From Promicromonospora sp. Populi (GTDB lineage Bacteria > Actinomycetota > Actinomycetes > Actinomycetales > Cellulomonadaceae), in the NCBI RefSeq assembly GCF_041081105.1, contig NZ_CP163528.1:682001-746000 (forward strand): a stretch of DNA of 64,000 nt, read 5' to 3'. Under the pieces are notes generated by a model, which was not told the origin of the DNA, ran no database searches, and saw only the letters and a list, made by a program, of their open reading frames with translations. Below, one piece after another: positions 43,352-51,835 of this stretch (positions are counted from its first letter, which is position 1; every line of letters starts with the position of its first letter). The position numbers and the translations under genes are program-made.

Positions 43352-44464
43352 ATGAGGACCACCCCACGCGCCAACGATGCCCGTACCGCAGCCCTCGCGA
43401 TGGCCCTCGCAGGGGTGCTCGCCCTGGGCGTCGCGCCGGCGTCCGCCCTGCAGAACCCGGGCACGGCCAGCGCTGCCGACCAGGCCGGCCGCCACCGCAC
43501 CTTCGACCTCCAGGCGCACCGCGGCGGGGTCGCCCTGACGGTCGAGAACACGCTCCCGGCCTTCGACAACGCCCTCGCGCTCGGGGTCAGCACGCTGGAG
43601 CTTGACGTGCAGATCACGCAGGACGGGTACGCCGTCGTGACCCATGACCGCGACCCGAGCCCGGCCAAGTGTGTAGACACGGTTCCCGCGTTCCCGGGCG
43701 ACCCAGAGTTCCCGTACGTCCCCGGGACCCGGTACATCAAGGACCTCACGCTCGCGCAGGTCCGCACCCTCGACTGCGGCTCGCTGCGCCAGCCGCAGTT
43801 CCCGGAACAGGAGCTGCACCCGGGGGAGCGTATGCCGCTGCTGTCTGAGGTGCTGAGCCTGGTCAACCGCCACCGCGCGCACCAGGTCACGCTCAACATC
43901 GAGACCAAGGTCGAGGCCGGCGCGCCGGAGCAGACGGCGCCGCGCGAGCAGTTCGTGCAGGTCGTCGCCCGCGAGGTCCGCAAGGCCCGCCTGGTCGACC
44001 AGGTCACGATCCAGAGCTTCGACTGGGGCGCGCTGATGCGCATGAGCGAGGTCGAGCCGCGGCTCCCGCTGGTGGCGCTGACCAACGGCCAGCAGTTCCT
44101 GCAGGTCGGTGTGGAGGGTGCGTCGCCGTGGCTCGGCGGCCTGGACATCGACGACTTCCCGGGTTCGATCCAGCAGAAGTTCGTCGCGGCCAGCGCCTCC
44201 TTCGGGGCCGACGCCGTCTCGCCCGTGCACGGCGACCCGCAGGGCGGCGGCGTGAACGACCCCGGCTACGTACCCTTCACGACGCCGGAGCTCGTCCGCG
44301 CGGCGCATCGTGCGGGCCTGACCGTGATCCCGTGGACCGTCGACGACCGCGCCACGATCGAGTCCCTGATGGACATCGGCGTCGACGGCATCATCACCGA
44401 CCGCCCCGACCTCCTGCGCGAGGTCATGGCGGACCGCCACCTGAAGCTCCCGAAGCGCTACTGA
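43352..44464 (+). CDS. Secreted glycerophosphodiester phosphodiesterase
   Basis: 370 aa. A signal peptide (ARTAALAMALAGVLALGVAPASA) predicts export. The TIM-barrel GDPD domain has LQAHRGG (catalytic His/Arg), ENTLPAFDNAL, LELDVQITQDGYAVVTHD (metal ligands), NIETKVEAG and the C-terminal VIPWTVDD and GVDGIITDRPDLL. A ~30-residue insert with Cys residues (KCVDTV, LDCGSL) could form a disulfide outside the cell. It hydrolyses glycerophosphodiesters to glycerol-3-phosphate and alcohol. Confidence 0.93.
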   Translation: MRTTPRANDARTAALAMALAGVLALGVAPASALQNPGTASAADQAGRHRTFDLQAHRGGVALTVENTLPAFDNALALGVSTLELDVQITQDGYAVVTHDRDPSPAKCVDTVPAFPGDPEFPYVPGTRYIKDLTLAQVRTLDCGSLRQPQFPEQELHPGERMPLLSEVLSLVNRHRAHQVTLNIETKVEAGAPEQTAPREQFVQVVAREVRKARLVDQVTIQSFDWGALMRMSEVEPRLPLVALTNGQQFLQVGVEGASPWLGGLDIDDFPGSIQQKFVAASASFGADAVSPVHGDPQGGGVNDPGYVPFTTPELVRAAHRAGLTVIPWTVDDRATIESLMDIGVDGIITDRPDLLREVMADRHLKLPKRY

Positions 44465-44488
44465 CGTACTGCCGATCACAGCTCTGGG

Positions 44489-44899
44489 TCAGCCTGTGCT
44501 CTGGGCGGGGCGGTCGGGGTGGGCGGTTCCGGCGGCAGGGGGTGTTCGACGGCGGTCGCGGCGGCCGCGGGCCAGCTCTGTGGCCAGGGCGTCGAGCGGC
44601 TGGGCGAACGTGTCCTCGAAGCGGGCGAGCCAAGCCTGGGCGGCGGCCGTGCCGGCGTCGTCCACGGCGTAGAGCCGGCGCGTGCCCTCGGCGCGCACCT
44701 GGACCAGGCCGGCCTCGCGCAGCACCCTGAGGTGCTGCGAGACCGCTGGCTGGGTGATCCGCACGCGTGCCTGCAGGGCGGTGACCAGTGCCCCGGCGGG
44801 CTGCTCGCCGGGGATCAGCAGCTCCAGCAGCCGACGCCGGACCGGGTCGCCCAGCGCCTCGAACACCCCGTCCGGGGCCGAGTCGGCCGCCGCAGGCAC
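44489..44899 (-). CDS. ArsR-family winged-helix regulator
   Basis: 136 aa. VFEALGDPVRRRLLELL opens the winged helix; the recognition region is ITQPAVSQHLRVLREAGLVQVRAEGTRRLYAVD. No Cys metal site is visible, so this belongs to the non-metal group often paired with SRPBCC/AHSA1 genes. GTG 44899 directly abuts the SRPBCC stop (44900-44902). The C-terminal tail is basic and low complexity. It probably autorepresses through the inverted repeat at 45570-45585. Confidence 0.9.
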   Translation of the reverse strand: MPAAADSAPDGVFEALGDPVRRRLLELLIPGEQPAGALVTALQARVRITQPAVSQHLRVLREAGLVQVRAEGTRRLYAVDDAGTAAAQAWLARFEDTFAQPLDALATELARGRRDRRRTPPAAGTAHPDRPAQSTG

Positions 44900-45556
44900 T
44901 CAGGCCTCCGGCTCGGCGGTGGGGGGCACGGTGTAGAAGGCCAGGGTGCGTTCTCCCGCGGCGCGGGACTGGTCGGCGTCCTCCCCGGAGGCGGTCGCGG
45001 CGTCGGCCCAGCCGGTGCTCGCGAGGCGCACGAACTCGACGCCGACGGGGGAGAGGGTCCACTCCTCGAACTCCTTCGCGTCGTTGTCGGAGCCGGTGGC
45101 CAGGTGCAGGCCCAGGCCCACCAGGGCGAGGTCCCAGCCGACGCCGACGGCGCCCGGCCCGTACTGCGTCCAGAAGTCGGGGTCCACGGGGGCCTCGTGC
45201 ACCAGCTCGAGCGTGGTGCCGTCGTCGGCGGGGCTGAGGGAGACCGTCACCCAGGAGACCTGGCCGCCGAACTCCCAGGTGATGTCGAAGCTCTTGGGGG
45301 CGTCGCACCGCTCGACCTGACCGCCGGCCTGGCCGACGAACTGGTAGCGGCCGCCCACCGAGAGCTCGCCGTCGATCGGGAGGAACCAGCGGGGCAGCCG
45401 CTCGGCGGAGGTGAGCGCGTCCCACAGGTCGTCGCGGTCGGACGCATACGTGCGGCGGGCGACGGCGATCTTGGTGGGGACGCCGTCCCGGCTGCCGTCG
45501 CGGACCTCGCGGGTCATGAGTCCGGCGGTGGCGACGGGGTCGATGGTGGTCGTCAT
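44900..45556 (-). CDS. SRPBCC/AHSA1-family protein
   Basis: 218 aa. The domain starts RRTYASDRDDLWDALTSAERLPRWFLP, then FVGQAGGQVERCDAPKSFDITWEFGG, and TTLELVHEAP, all typical of AHSA1-type START-like folds that bind hydrophobic ligands or proteins. A C-terminal extension of ~60 residues follows (GVEFVRLASTGWADAATASGED). It is the first gene of a two-gene operon with the ArsR regulator. ATG 45556 follows AAGGAGA. The substrate is unknown. Confidence 0.9.
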   Translation of the reverse strand: MTTTIDPVATAGLMTREVRDGSRDGVPTKIAVARRTYASDRDDLWDALTSAERLPRWFLPIDGELSVGGRYQFVGQAGGQVERCDAPKSFDITWEFGGQVSWVTVSLSPADDGTTLELVHEAPVDPDFWTQYGPGAVGVGWDLALVGLGLHLATGSDNDAKEFEEWTLSPVGVEFVRLASTGWADAATASGEDADQSRAAGERTLAFYTVPPTAEPEA

Positions 45557-45569
45557 GATGTCTCCTTCT

Positions 45570-45585
45570 ATAAGCGAACACTTAT
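45570..45585. promoter_or_regulatory. Probable ArsR operator
   Basis: ATAAG (45570-45574) and CTTAT (45581-45585) form an inverted repeat with a 6-bp spacer, ATAAGCGAACACTTAT. It ends shortly before the ribosome site of the SRPBCC-arsR operon. The sequence and half-sites are typical of ArsR-family operators. Confidence 0.7.
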
Positions 45586-45709
45586 GTATCTCACGAGGCT
45601 CCCACAGGGGCAAGTGCCGGCGCAAGCGCGGGGTGGCTGTTGGTGCAAATAAAAAGTGTGCCAAGCACCGCCAGGCGCGAGTGTCGGTGACGCGGAGTAG
45701 GTTCCGAAC

Positions 45710-45757
45710 ATGGCCCAGGACGACGCGGTCATGCACCGCGAGGTCACGCCGTCCTGA
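45710..45757 (+). CDS. Orphan 15-codon reading frame with leaderless-type promoter; possible gene remnant
   Basis: ATG 45710 opens MAQDDAVMHREVTPS and stops with TGA. TAGGTT lies 6 nt upstream, the arrangement seen before several other genes here. The product is too short to be a known gene and ends just before the convergent NTF2-like stop. It may be the surviving start of a deleted gene or a real micropeptide. Confidence 0.25.
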   Translation: MAQDDAVMHREVTPS

Positions 45758-45760
45758 GCG

Positions 45761-46156
45761 TCACTCCTCTACCGGCACGACCACGCACAGCTCGAACGTG
45801 TCCCGGCCCCGGCGGAGCAGGTAGCGCACCCGCTCCGCCGTCGCCTCCGAGGCGTTCTCGTCCTTGTAGCTCCAGCGCACGTCGACCCACAGCAGCGCGT
45901 CGCCCACCTGCTCGACCGCGCGCAGCTCCGGCACGGCCGCGACCAGCCCCTGTTCCCGGTACGCGGTGAGCATGCTGCCGAGAGCGTCGCGCGCGGCCTC
46001 GGCGTCGGGCACCACGAGGGACCGCTCCGCCTGGACCACCACCGACGGGTAGCCGAGGCTGTCCGTCACGGCCTCCAGGTCACCCGACCCGAGCGCGACA
46101 CCGTAGTCGACAAGAAACGCGACCAGATCGTCCTGGTCGTAGGGAGTGCTGGTCAT
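45761..46156 (-). CDS. NTF2-like / SnoaL-type protein
   Basis: 131 aa. The alpha+beta cone fold is suggested by DLVAFLVDYGVALGSGDLEAVTDSLGYPSVVV at the front (helices then a strand), followed by AVEQVGDALLWVDVRWSYKD and a terminal strand VRYLLRRGRDTFELCVVVP. Most such proteins are small-molecule-binding or enzymes with the pocket inside the cone. The function here is unknown. ATG 46156 is preferred to a GTG two codons upstream; neither has a strong ribosome site. Confidence 0.75.
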   Translation of the reverse strand: MTSTPYDQDDLVAFLVDYGVALGSGDLEAVTDSLGYPSVVVQAERSLVVPDAEAARDALGSMLTAYREQGLVAAVPELRAVEQVGDALLWVDVRWSYKDENASEATAERVRYLLRRGRDTFELCVVVPVEE

Positions 46157-46183
46157 CCCCACACGTTAGGCGGATACGCCGTC

Positions 46184-46239
46184 GAGTGCGGGCTGTTTGC
46201 GGGGTCAGTTCGGCCGGACCCAGCAAATAGCCCGCACTC
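46184..46239. terminator. 23-bp imperfect hairpin at end of trans-sulfuration gene
   Basis: Arms 46184-46206 and 46217-46239 pair with two mismatches. The distal arm overlaps the stop codon region of the PLP-enzyme gene (leftward), and the loop sits upstream of the NTF2-like gene. Confidence 0.6.
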
Positions 46240-47419
46240 AACGAAGGGCTTGGGTGAGGGCCCCGTCCAGGTCTGCCCAGAGGTCTTCTACGTCCTCCAG
46301 GCCTACCGAGAGGCGGACCAGGTCAGGGGAGATCCCCGCCTCCTTGCGCGAGACCTCGTCCATGATCCGGTGGGTCAGGGACGCGGGGTGCTGGATCAGG
46401 CTGTCCACGCTGCCCAGGCTCACGGCCGGGGTGATCAGCCGCACAGAGGAGATCAGGGCAACCGGGTCGGCGGAGGTCTCGAACGCGACCATCGCCCCGC
46501 CCAGGCGCGGGTAGTGCACCCGGTCCACCCGGGGATGGTCCGCCAGCCGCCGCGCCAGCTCGGCCGCGGTGGCCGACGCCGCGCGCACCCGCACCGGGAG
46601 CGTCGCCAGGCCGCGCAGCAGCTCGTAGCCCGCCATCGGGTGCAGCACCGCACCGGTGACGAACCGGACCTGCCGCAGCGACCGGGCGAGCTCCTCCGAG
46701 CAGGCGATGACGCCGCCCATCACATCGCCGTGGCCGCCCAGGAACTTCGTGGCGCTGTGCAGCACCAGTCCCGCCCCGAGCGTCAGCGGACGCTGCAGCA
46801 CGGGCGTCGCGAACGTGTTGTCCACCAGCAGCGGCACCGGGCCGCAGGCCTCGGCGAGCGCGCGCAGGTCCGTCTCGCCCAGCGTGGGGTTCGCGGGGCT
46901 CTCCACGATCACCAGCCCGGTCTTGTCCGTGATGGCTGACGTCGCCTCCTCGGGCGACACCCACGTCACCGAGGTGCCGAGCAGGCCGGAGTCGAGCAGG
47001 TGATCAGTGGTGCCGTACAGCGGCCGCACGCCGACGACGTGCGGCTTTCCCGCCGCTACCTGCGCCAGCAGGCACGCCGACAGCGCGGCCATACCGCTGG
47101 CGAACGCGACCGCAGCCTCGGCCCCCTCGAGCTCGGCCAGGGCGTCCTCGAACCGGCGCACCGTCGGGTTGGCGACGCGGCCGTACACGGGCGGGCCGCC
47201 GTCGTCGTGCCCGGCGGCGAACTCGTCGAGGCGCGCGGCCTCGCCGAGCACGTCGTGCGACGGATAGGTCGTGGAGAGGTCGATCGGCGGGGTGTGCAGC
47301 CCGAGCGCGGCCAGGTCGTCCCGGCCGGCGTGGACGGCGCGCGTGGTCCAGGCGTGACTGGAGTGACTGGTCGAGGACGGGCTGGGCGAGGAGTGCGGCG
47401 TCAAGGCATCCGTTGTCAT
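46238..47419 (-). CDS. Trans-sulfuration PLP enzyme (cystathionine gamma-lyase/synthase or methionine gamma-lyase family)
   Basis: 393 aa. Cys/Met-metabolism PLP fold: TYPSHDVLG, VYGRVANPTVRRFEDALAELEG, AVAFASGMAALSA, ESPANPTLGETDL, and the PLP lysine in HSATKFLGGHGDVMGG. The C-terminal SLGSVDSLIQHPASLTH and SPDLVRLSVGLED are canonical. Which reaction is catalysed (gamma-elimination of cystathionine or methionine, or gamma-replacement) cannot be read from the motifs. It is divergent from an Lrp-type regulator 59 bp away, which probably controls it in response to an amino acid. Confidence 0.9.
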   Translation of the reverse strand: MTTDALTPHSSPSPSSTSHSSHAWTTRAVHAGRDDLAALGLHTPPIDLSTTYPSHDVLGEAARLDEFAAGHDDGGPPVYGRVANPTVRRFEDALAELEGAEAAVAFASGMAALSACLLAQVAAGKPHVVGVRPLYGTTDHLLDSGLLGTSVTWVSPEEATSAITDKTGLVIVESPANPTLGETDLRALAEACGPVPLLVDNTFATPVLQRPLTLGAGLVLHSATKFLGGHGDVMGGVIACSEELARSLRQVRFVTGAVLHPMAGYELLRGLATLPVRVRAASATAAELARRLADHPRVDRVHYPRLGGAMVAFETSADPVALISSVRLITPAVSLGSVDSLIQHPASLTHRIMDEVSRKEAGISPDLVRLSVGLEDVEDLWADLDGALTQALR

Positions 47420-47478
47420 GGGGGACTATTGGCACCCGGCACGGTCGGTGCAGTCCGGACGTGCTAGAAATTCGGACC

Positions 47479-47949
47479 ATGGCCCAGAACGTGATCCTCG
47501 ATTCGGTCGACCGTGCGCTCATTGACGAGCTGCAGAAGGACGGCCGCCTCTCCAACAAGACGCTCGCGCAGCGGGTCGGCGTCGCGCCGTCGACCTGCCT
47601 GGCCCGTACCCAGCGGCTGCAGAACGCCGGGGTGATCCGCGGGTATCACGCCGAGATCGACCCCGGCGCGGTCGGACGCGGGCTGCAGGCCATGCTGATG
47701 GTGCGGCTCACCACCCACTCCCGCCCGCTGCTGGGGCCGTTCGTCGAGTGGGTGCGCAAGCTCCCGCAGACCCGGGCCGTGCACCACGTGTCGGGCCCGG
47801 ACGACTTCCTGATCCACGTGGCCTGCATCAACACCGACGAGCTGCAGCGCCTGGTGCTCGACCTCACCGCCCGCGGCGAGGTGGGCCGGGTCCAGACGGA
47901 CCTGGTCTTCTCCTCCTGGACCTGCGGTCCGGTAACCCCGGCGGCCTGA
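47479..47949 (+). CDS. Lrp/AsnC-family transcriptional regulator
   Basis: 156 aa. The N-terminal helix-turn-helix (DSVDRALIDELQKDGRLSNKTLAQRVGVAPSTCLARTQRLQNAGVI spans ~8-53) is followed by a RAM/AsnC ligand domain (~70-150) with AVHHVSGPDDFLIHVAC. Such proteins form octamers that respond to amino acids. ATG 47479 has TAGAAA ending 8 nt upstream and no Shine-Dalgarno, so the mRNA is probably leaderless. Divergence from the PLP enzyme indicates the target gene. Confidence 0.92.
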   Translation: MAQNVILDSVDRALIDELQKDGRLSNKTLAQRVGVAPSTCLARTQRLQNAGVIRGYHAEIDPGAVGRGLQAMLMVRLTTHSRPLLGPFVEWVRKLPQTRAVHHVSGPDDFLIHVACINTDELQRLVLDLTARGEVGRVQTDLVFSSWTCGPVTPAA

Positions 47950-47964
47950 CGGGACAGAGGGAGA

Positions 47965-48034
47965 TCCTCTTCGAGTCCTAGGTTGCTTCGCTCTCGACCG
48001 TTTGAGAGCGAAGCAACCTAGGACTCGAAGAGGA
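47965..48034. terminator. Perfect 31-bp hairpin between convergent genes
   Basis: Arms 47965-47995 and 48004-48034 are exact reverse complements around an 8-nt loop. It lies 15 nt after the Lrp stop and 30 nt before the convergent RIO kinase stop. Confidence 0.8.
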
Positions 48035-48064
48035 GCAGCCGACGACGCCGGAGGATGGCCGCCG

Positions 48065-49165
48065 TCAGAAGGCCTGGGCCAGCAGGTCCGCGAAGAGGGC
48101 GTCCGGGTCGACGTCCAGCCCGCGGGCCGTGAACCAGGCGCACACCGTGCGGCAGTCACGCAGCAGCACCTCGCTCGAGAACGGGTTGGCCGCCAGGTCC
48201 ACGACCTGCGGCAGGTCGATGATGACCAGCCGCTCGCCGTCGGCCAGGATGTTGTACGGCGACAGGTCGCCGTGCGCCAGACCGAGCCGGGCGAGCACCG
48301 ACATGCCGTGCGTGAGCTGCTCCCAGTACGACTCCAGCAGGTCGTCCGACGGTCGCTCCCGCGTGAGCCGCGGCGCGGCGACGGCCTGGGTCCGACCCTC
48401 CTCGTCGACCTCCTCGGTGCCCACGAACTCCATGAGCACCTCGGTGCCGTCGATCTGCACCGGGTAGGGCACCGGGGCGCCCGCCGACCAGGCGTCACGT
48501 AGCGCGACGAACTCGGCGTCGGCCCACTGGGTGGCCGACACGGCGCGGCCCCAGGCGGACTTGCGGTCCTCCATGGCGCGCTGGTCGCGGGTGCGGCGCA
48601 CCCGGCGGCCCTCGTTGTACTCGGTGCCGCGGTGGAACTGCCCGTGCTCAAGGCTGCGGTACCGCTTGGCGACCAGGAGGCAGCGCTCGGCCTGGCCGGG
48701 TTCGGTCTGATCAGGTTCGTCCTGGTCGGGTGCTGGACCGGCGCCCTGGGGGACGGCGCGCTCGATCAGGAAGGCGTCCGCCTCCTTGCCGGTCTTGAGG
48801 ATGCCGAGCTCGGTGTCGAACGCGGCGTCCCGGGTGACCAGCCAGTCGGGCAGCGGCTCAGGCCCGCGCTGGCCCTTGGCGACCGACCGCCAGGTGGACC
48901 AGCGCTGCGCGGGCCCGGGCTGGGTGAGGTCGGGCTGGGTGAGGTCGGGCAGGGTGGGGTCGGCCTGCGGATGGCCGTGCTCGGTATGGCCGACGCCGAC
49001 GCCGACGCCGATGCCGCCGTGCCGGTCGGTGCCCTCAAGGTCGTCGCGGCCGATCCGGGCGCGTTCGACGGCTCTGCGGTCGGCCGCGCTCGATCGGGAC
49101 TGCTTGCCGTCCCGGTTCGCGGCGCGGATCAGGACGGACTTCGGTGCTTCGGGATAACGGGGCAA
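48065..49165 (-). CDS. RIO1-family serine protein kinase
   Basis: 366 aa. The RIO domain covers ~100-350: LGILKTGKEADAFLIER, CLLVAKRYR (Lys), EYNEGRRVRRTRDQRAMEDRK, catalytic LGLAHGDLSPYNILADGERLVIIDLPQVVDL (H-G-D-L-S-x-x-N and IDLPQ, split over ~295-330). The N-terminus is basic, then has PDLTQ/DPTLPDLTQPDLTQPG repeats. Bacterial RIO kinases are poorly characterised. TTG 49165 is chosen because AGGAG lies 7 nt upstream; no ATG/GTG start fits. That site is enclosed in a 7-bp hairpin (49170-49191). Confidence 0.87.
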   Translation of the reverse strand: MPRYPEAPKSVLIRAANRDGKQSRSSAADRRAVERARIGRDDLEGTDRHGGIGVGVGVGHTEHGHPQADPTLPDLTQPDLTQPGPAQRWSTWRSVAKGQRGPEPLPDWLVTRDAAFDTELGILKTGKEADAFLIERAVPQGAGPAPDQDEPDQTEPGQAERCLLVAKRYRSLEHGQFHRGTEYNEGRRVRRTRDQRAMEDRKSAWGRAVSATQWADAEFVALRDAWSAGAPVPYPVQIDGTEVLMEFVGTEEVDEEGRTQAVAAPRLTRERPSDDLLESYWEQLTHGMSVLARLGLAHGDLSPYNILADGERLVIIDLPQVVDLAANPFSSEVLLRDCRTVCAWFTARGLDVDPDALFADLLAQAF

Positions 49166-49197
49166 GACGGTGCTCCTAGGTGCGGGAGCACTGCCGG

Positions 49198-49269
49198 TCA
49201 GTCCCGGGTGCTCCTGGTGACAGTGGCGTCTGCTGCCACGAAGGCAGCCGCGCGAACGACGTCGTCCAT
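49198..49269 (-). CDS. Possible 23-aa leader peptide upstream of RIO kinase
   Basis: ATG 49269 follows a near-perfect Shine-Dalgarno (GGAAGGAGG, spacing 6) and encodes MDDVVRAAAFVAADATVTRS plus three residues. It stops 32 nt before the RIO kinase TTG start, whose ribosome site lies in the hairpin GTGCTCC/GGAGCAC (49170-49191). Ribosomes reading this peptide could open that hairpin. No regulatory codon run is obvious. Confidence 0.4.
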   Translation of the reverse strand: MDDVVRAAAFVAADATVTRSTRD

Positions 49270-49438
49270 GACCGCCTCCTTCCTGTCCGCACTCCTCGAG
49301 CGCATCCTGCGGGAGCTGATTCTCCCTGAGCTGGCCGGCCATCGAGCGCCGCCTGCTGGGCTGCCTCGCTGACCGTCCGCCGAGCATCCCACGCCCCTAC
49401 GACGCTCGCTAGCCTTTTTCTCCGCTGGAGTCAGCCGG

Positions 49439-51733
49439 TCAGTTCCAGGGGAGGGCGTCTTCGATCGACTCCCAGACCGAGTCCCGGATGTCCTCGGTGG
49501 TGTCCTGGACACCCTGCTCCAGGTCCTCCTGGAGCTGTTCCTGCTGCTGCTCGATGGACTCGCGCGTGTTCTCGGCGACCTGCTGCACGTAGCCGACCAC
49601 GCCCTGCACGGCGATCACGATCACCCACAGCACCAGCACCACCCAGAACGGCCAGGTGCGCCCGCCGCCGCTCTTGCGCACCGCCCGCACCAGGTTTACG
49701 ACGGCGGAGGTCAGGATGCCGAGCAGCGGGATCGACAGCTCCGCCAGGCGGGGCGCCCAGACCGGGTCGAGGCCCAGCAAGGAGACCCCGATGTCGCCGA
49801 GCGCGGCGAACAGCGGCAGCTCGGCCGCGCTCGGCATCACGGCGAACCCCGGGATCAGCCGCACCAGCTGGTAGAGCGCGATGGCGAGCAGCACGCGGGG
49901 GATCCAGCCGGCGATGACCGCCAGCGCCCCGGGTCCCCGGTCTCGGTCCCGGTCGCGCTCCCGGGCCTCCCGCTCGTCGCGCCGCGACGGGGGCTTCGCC
50001 GCCGGAACCGGATCGGCCGGCGGTTGAGGCTGGGGGAAGGCGGGGACGTTCGGCTGCGTAGCACCCGGGGGAGCCGGCCACTGCTCGGAGGGCTGCGCCG
50101 GCGCCGGGCGCGTACCCGGCACCGGACCCGGGCGGAAAGCCGGCGCGACCTGCGTGATCTGCGTGCCCTGCTGGCTGCCGGCAGTCGCCGGATACTGGGC
50201 AGTTCCGCCAGTCTGGCGGGGTGCGGGGGAGGACGGCGTCCCGGGGAGCGGCAGGCCGTGGCGCCGCCGGTAGGCCACCCAGCCTTCGAACGTGTCCTGG
50301 TAGCCCTCGGGCGTGAAGGCGGGGGCCCAGCGCATGGCGGCCCACAGGTAGTCCTTGATCTCGACGGGCGCCCGCCCGCCGGCCCGCTGCGGCCCGACGG
50401 CGGCCAGGTACGTGGAGATGACCGCCTCCGCGGCGCCGTCGAACCCGTCGCCGTGCACCTGGTGCAGGCGGCCCATCAGCTGCTGGTCGTAGACCAGGTT
50501 GGTGATGGGCTCGCCCGGCTGGACCGGGTTGCTCGCGAGCACGCTGGTGGGTGCGACGACGGCCGGGGCGGCCCCGCTGCCGGTCAGCACGTCCGTGACC
50601 AGACCGCGCTCGGTGGAGGTGGCTCCCGCGGCGGCGAGCAGGGTGGGGTCGATGCCCGCGCTGCTCGTGGTGAGCTGAGCCACCGTGCGCGACAGGTTGT
50701 GCAGCGGTGGGCGGTTCTCGGGCTGGTGCCGGGTCATGGCCAGGACGAGCGGCAGCAGCTGCGGGTCGACCGGCCCGACGTCGGCAGCGGTCAGGTCACG
50801 GCCCGCGAAGTTCAGGTCGTTGGGCAGCTCACCCGTGGCGAGGAAGATCAGCAGGAGGCCCAGGCTGTAGACGTCGGAGCGGGCGTGCGGCTTGCGCACG
50901 AACAGCTCGGGCGCCATGTAGGAGATGGTGCCGGCGGCGTGCGTCGAGGTGCTGGTGCCGTGCCCCTTGGCGATGCCGAGGTCGATGAGCACGTACCGGT
51001 CGGGCGCGGCGATGATGTTGGCCGGCTTCACGTCCCGGTGCAGGAAGTGCTCCTCCTGGAGCACGGCGAGGGCGTCGAGCACGTCGTCGGCCACGCGCAG
51101 GACGTCGCGCAGCGGCATCGGCCCGTCCATGGCCACCCGCTGGGCCAGGGTCGGCCCCGGCACGAGCTCCATGGCGAACCACGGCGTGGGCGCCTGCAGG
51201 TCGGCCAGGACGAGCTGCGGGAACCCGCGCCCGGCCAGCCGGTGCAGCAGGCCCGCCTCGCCGACGAACCGGTCCAGCGCGCTGGGCTCGGAGTTGGTCA
51301 GCACCTTGAGCGCGACGTCGCCGCCCTGGCCCCTGGCCCGGTAGACGTGCGCGAACCCGCCGTGGCCGAGCGAGTCGACCAGCTGGAACGGCCCGAGGAC
51401 CTCGCCCGTCGCGGGGATACGCGTCCCGGCCGTGCCCCGGGCGCCCGATTGCCCGGCACCCCCCGGATATTCACGGCTCGGGTACCCGCTGCCCGGGCGA
51501 CCTGTCCCCGACGCCTGGACGATCCGCGTCGCCGCGGTGGACGGCGGCACGACGCCGGTGGGCGTCGGCGGCGCCACGTGCTGCGTGGTGCCCGGGGGCA
51601 GCACCTGCTCCGTGGGCGCTGCCGGCGGCACCAGCTGCGTGGTGGGCGCCGGCGGTACGGGCGCGGTCCGGTCGCCACCCTGGGCCGACCGGCCAGCAGG
51701 GCGTGCGGCCGTGTAGCGGGTCTCGTCGGACAA
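49439..51733 (-). CDS. Membrane-anchored Ser/Thr protein kinase, second paralogue
   Basis: 764 aa, TTG start with GAGGAG 7 nt upstream. The N-terminus is Pro/Thr-rich (to ~100). The kinase domain (~112-370) has GHGGFAHVYRA, ALKVL, HRDVKPANI, IDLGIAKGHG (DLG) and ISYMAPELF. The post-kinase module (QVHGDGFDGAAE, EIKDYLWAAMRW) matches that of the 38072-40318 kinase. The C-terminus has about four transmembrane segments ([20 protein letters not shown]...) and an acidic coiled-coil tail. It follows a kinase-less paralogue in the same operon. Substrate unknown. Confidence 0.9.
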   Translation of the reverse strand: MSDETRYTAARPAGRSAQGGDRTAPVPPAPTTQLVPPAAPTEQVLPPGTTQHVAPPTPTGVVPPSTAATRIVQASGTGRPGSGYPSREYPGGAGQSGARGTAGTRIPATGEVLGPFQLVDSLGHGGFAHVYRARGQGGDVALKVLTNSEPSALDRFVGEAGLLHRLAGRGFPQLVLADLQAPTPWFAMELVPGPTLAQRVAMDGPMPLRDVLRVADDVLDALAVLQEEHFLHRDVKPANIIAAPDRYVLIDLGIAKGHGTSTSTHAAGTISYMAPELFVRKPHARSDVYSLGLLLIFLATGELPNDLNFAGRDLTAADVGPVDPQLLPLVLAMTRHQPENRPPLHNLSRTVAQLTTSSAGIDPTLLAAAGATSTERGLVTDVLTGSGAAPAVVAPTSVLASNPVQPGEPITNLVYDQQLMGRLHQVHGDGFDGAAEAVISTYLAAVGPQRAGGRAPVEIKDYLWAAMRWAPAFTPEGYQDTFEGWVAYRRRHGLPLPGTPSSPAPRQTGGTAQYPATAGSQQGTQITQVAPAFRPGPVPGTRPAPAQPSEQWPAPPGATQPNVPAFPQPQPPADPVPAAKPPSRRDEREARERDRDRDRGPGALAVIAGWIPRVLLAIALYQLVRLIPGFAVMPSAAELPLFAALGDIGVSLLGLDPVWAPRLAELSIPLLGILTSAVVNLVRAVRKSGGGRTWPFWVVLVLWVIVIAVQGVVGYVQQVAENTRESIEQQQEQLQEDLEQGVQDTTEDIRDSVWESIEDALPWN

Positions 51734-51835
51734 GCAAGGACTCCTCAGCAGGGCACCGGAGCTACCGGTCGGTCCGGAGAAAATCTATCAGCGTCCACCA
51801 GGGCCGCTCAGGAATGTCCCCGACCCGTGACCTGC

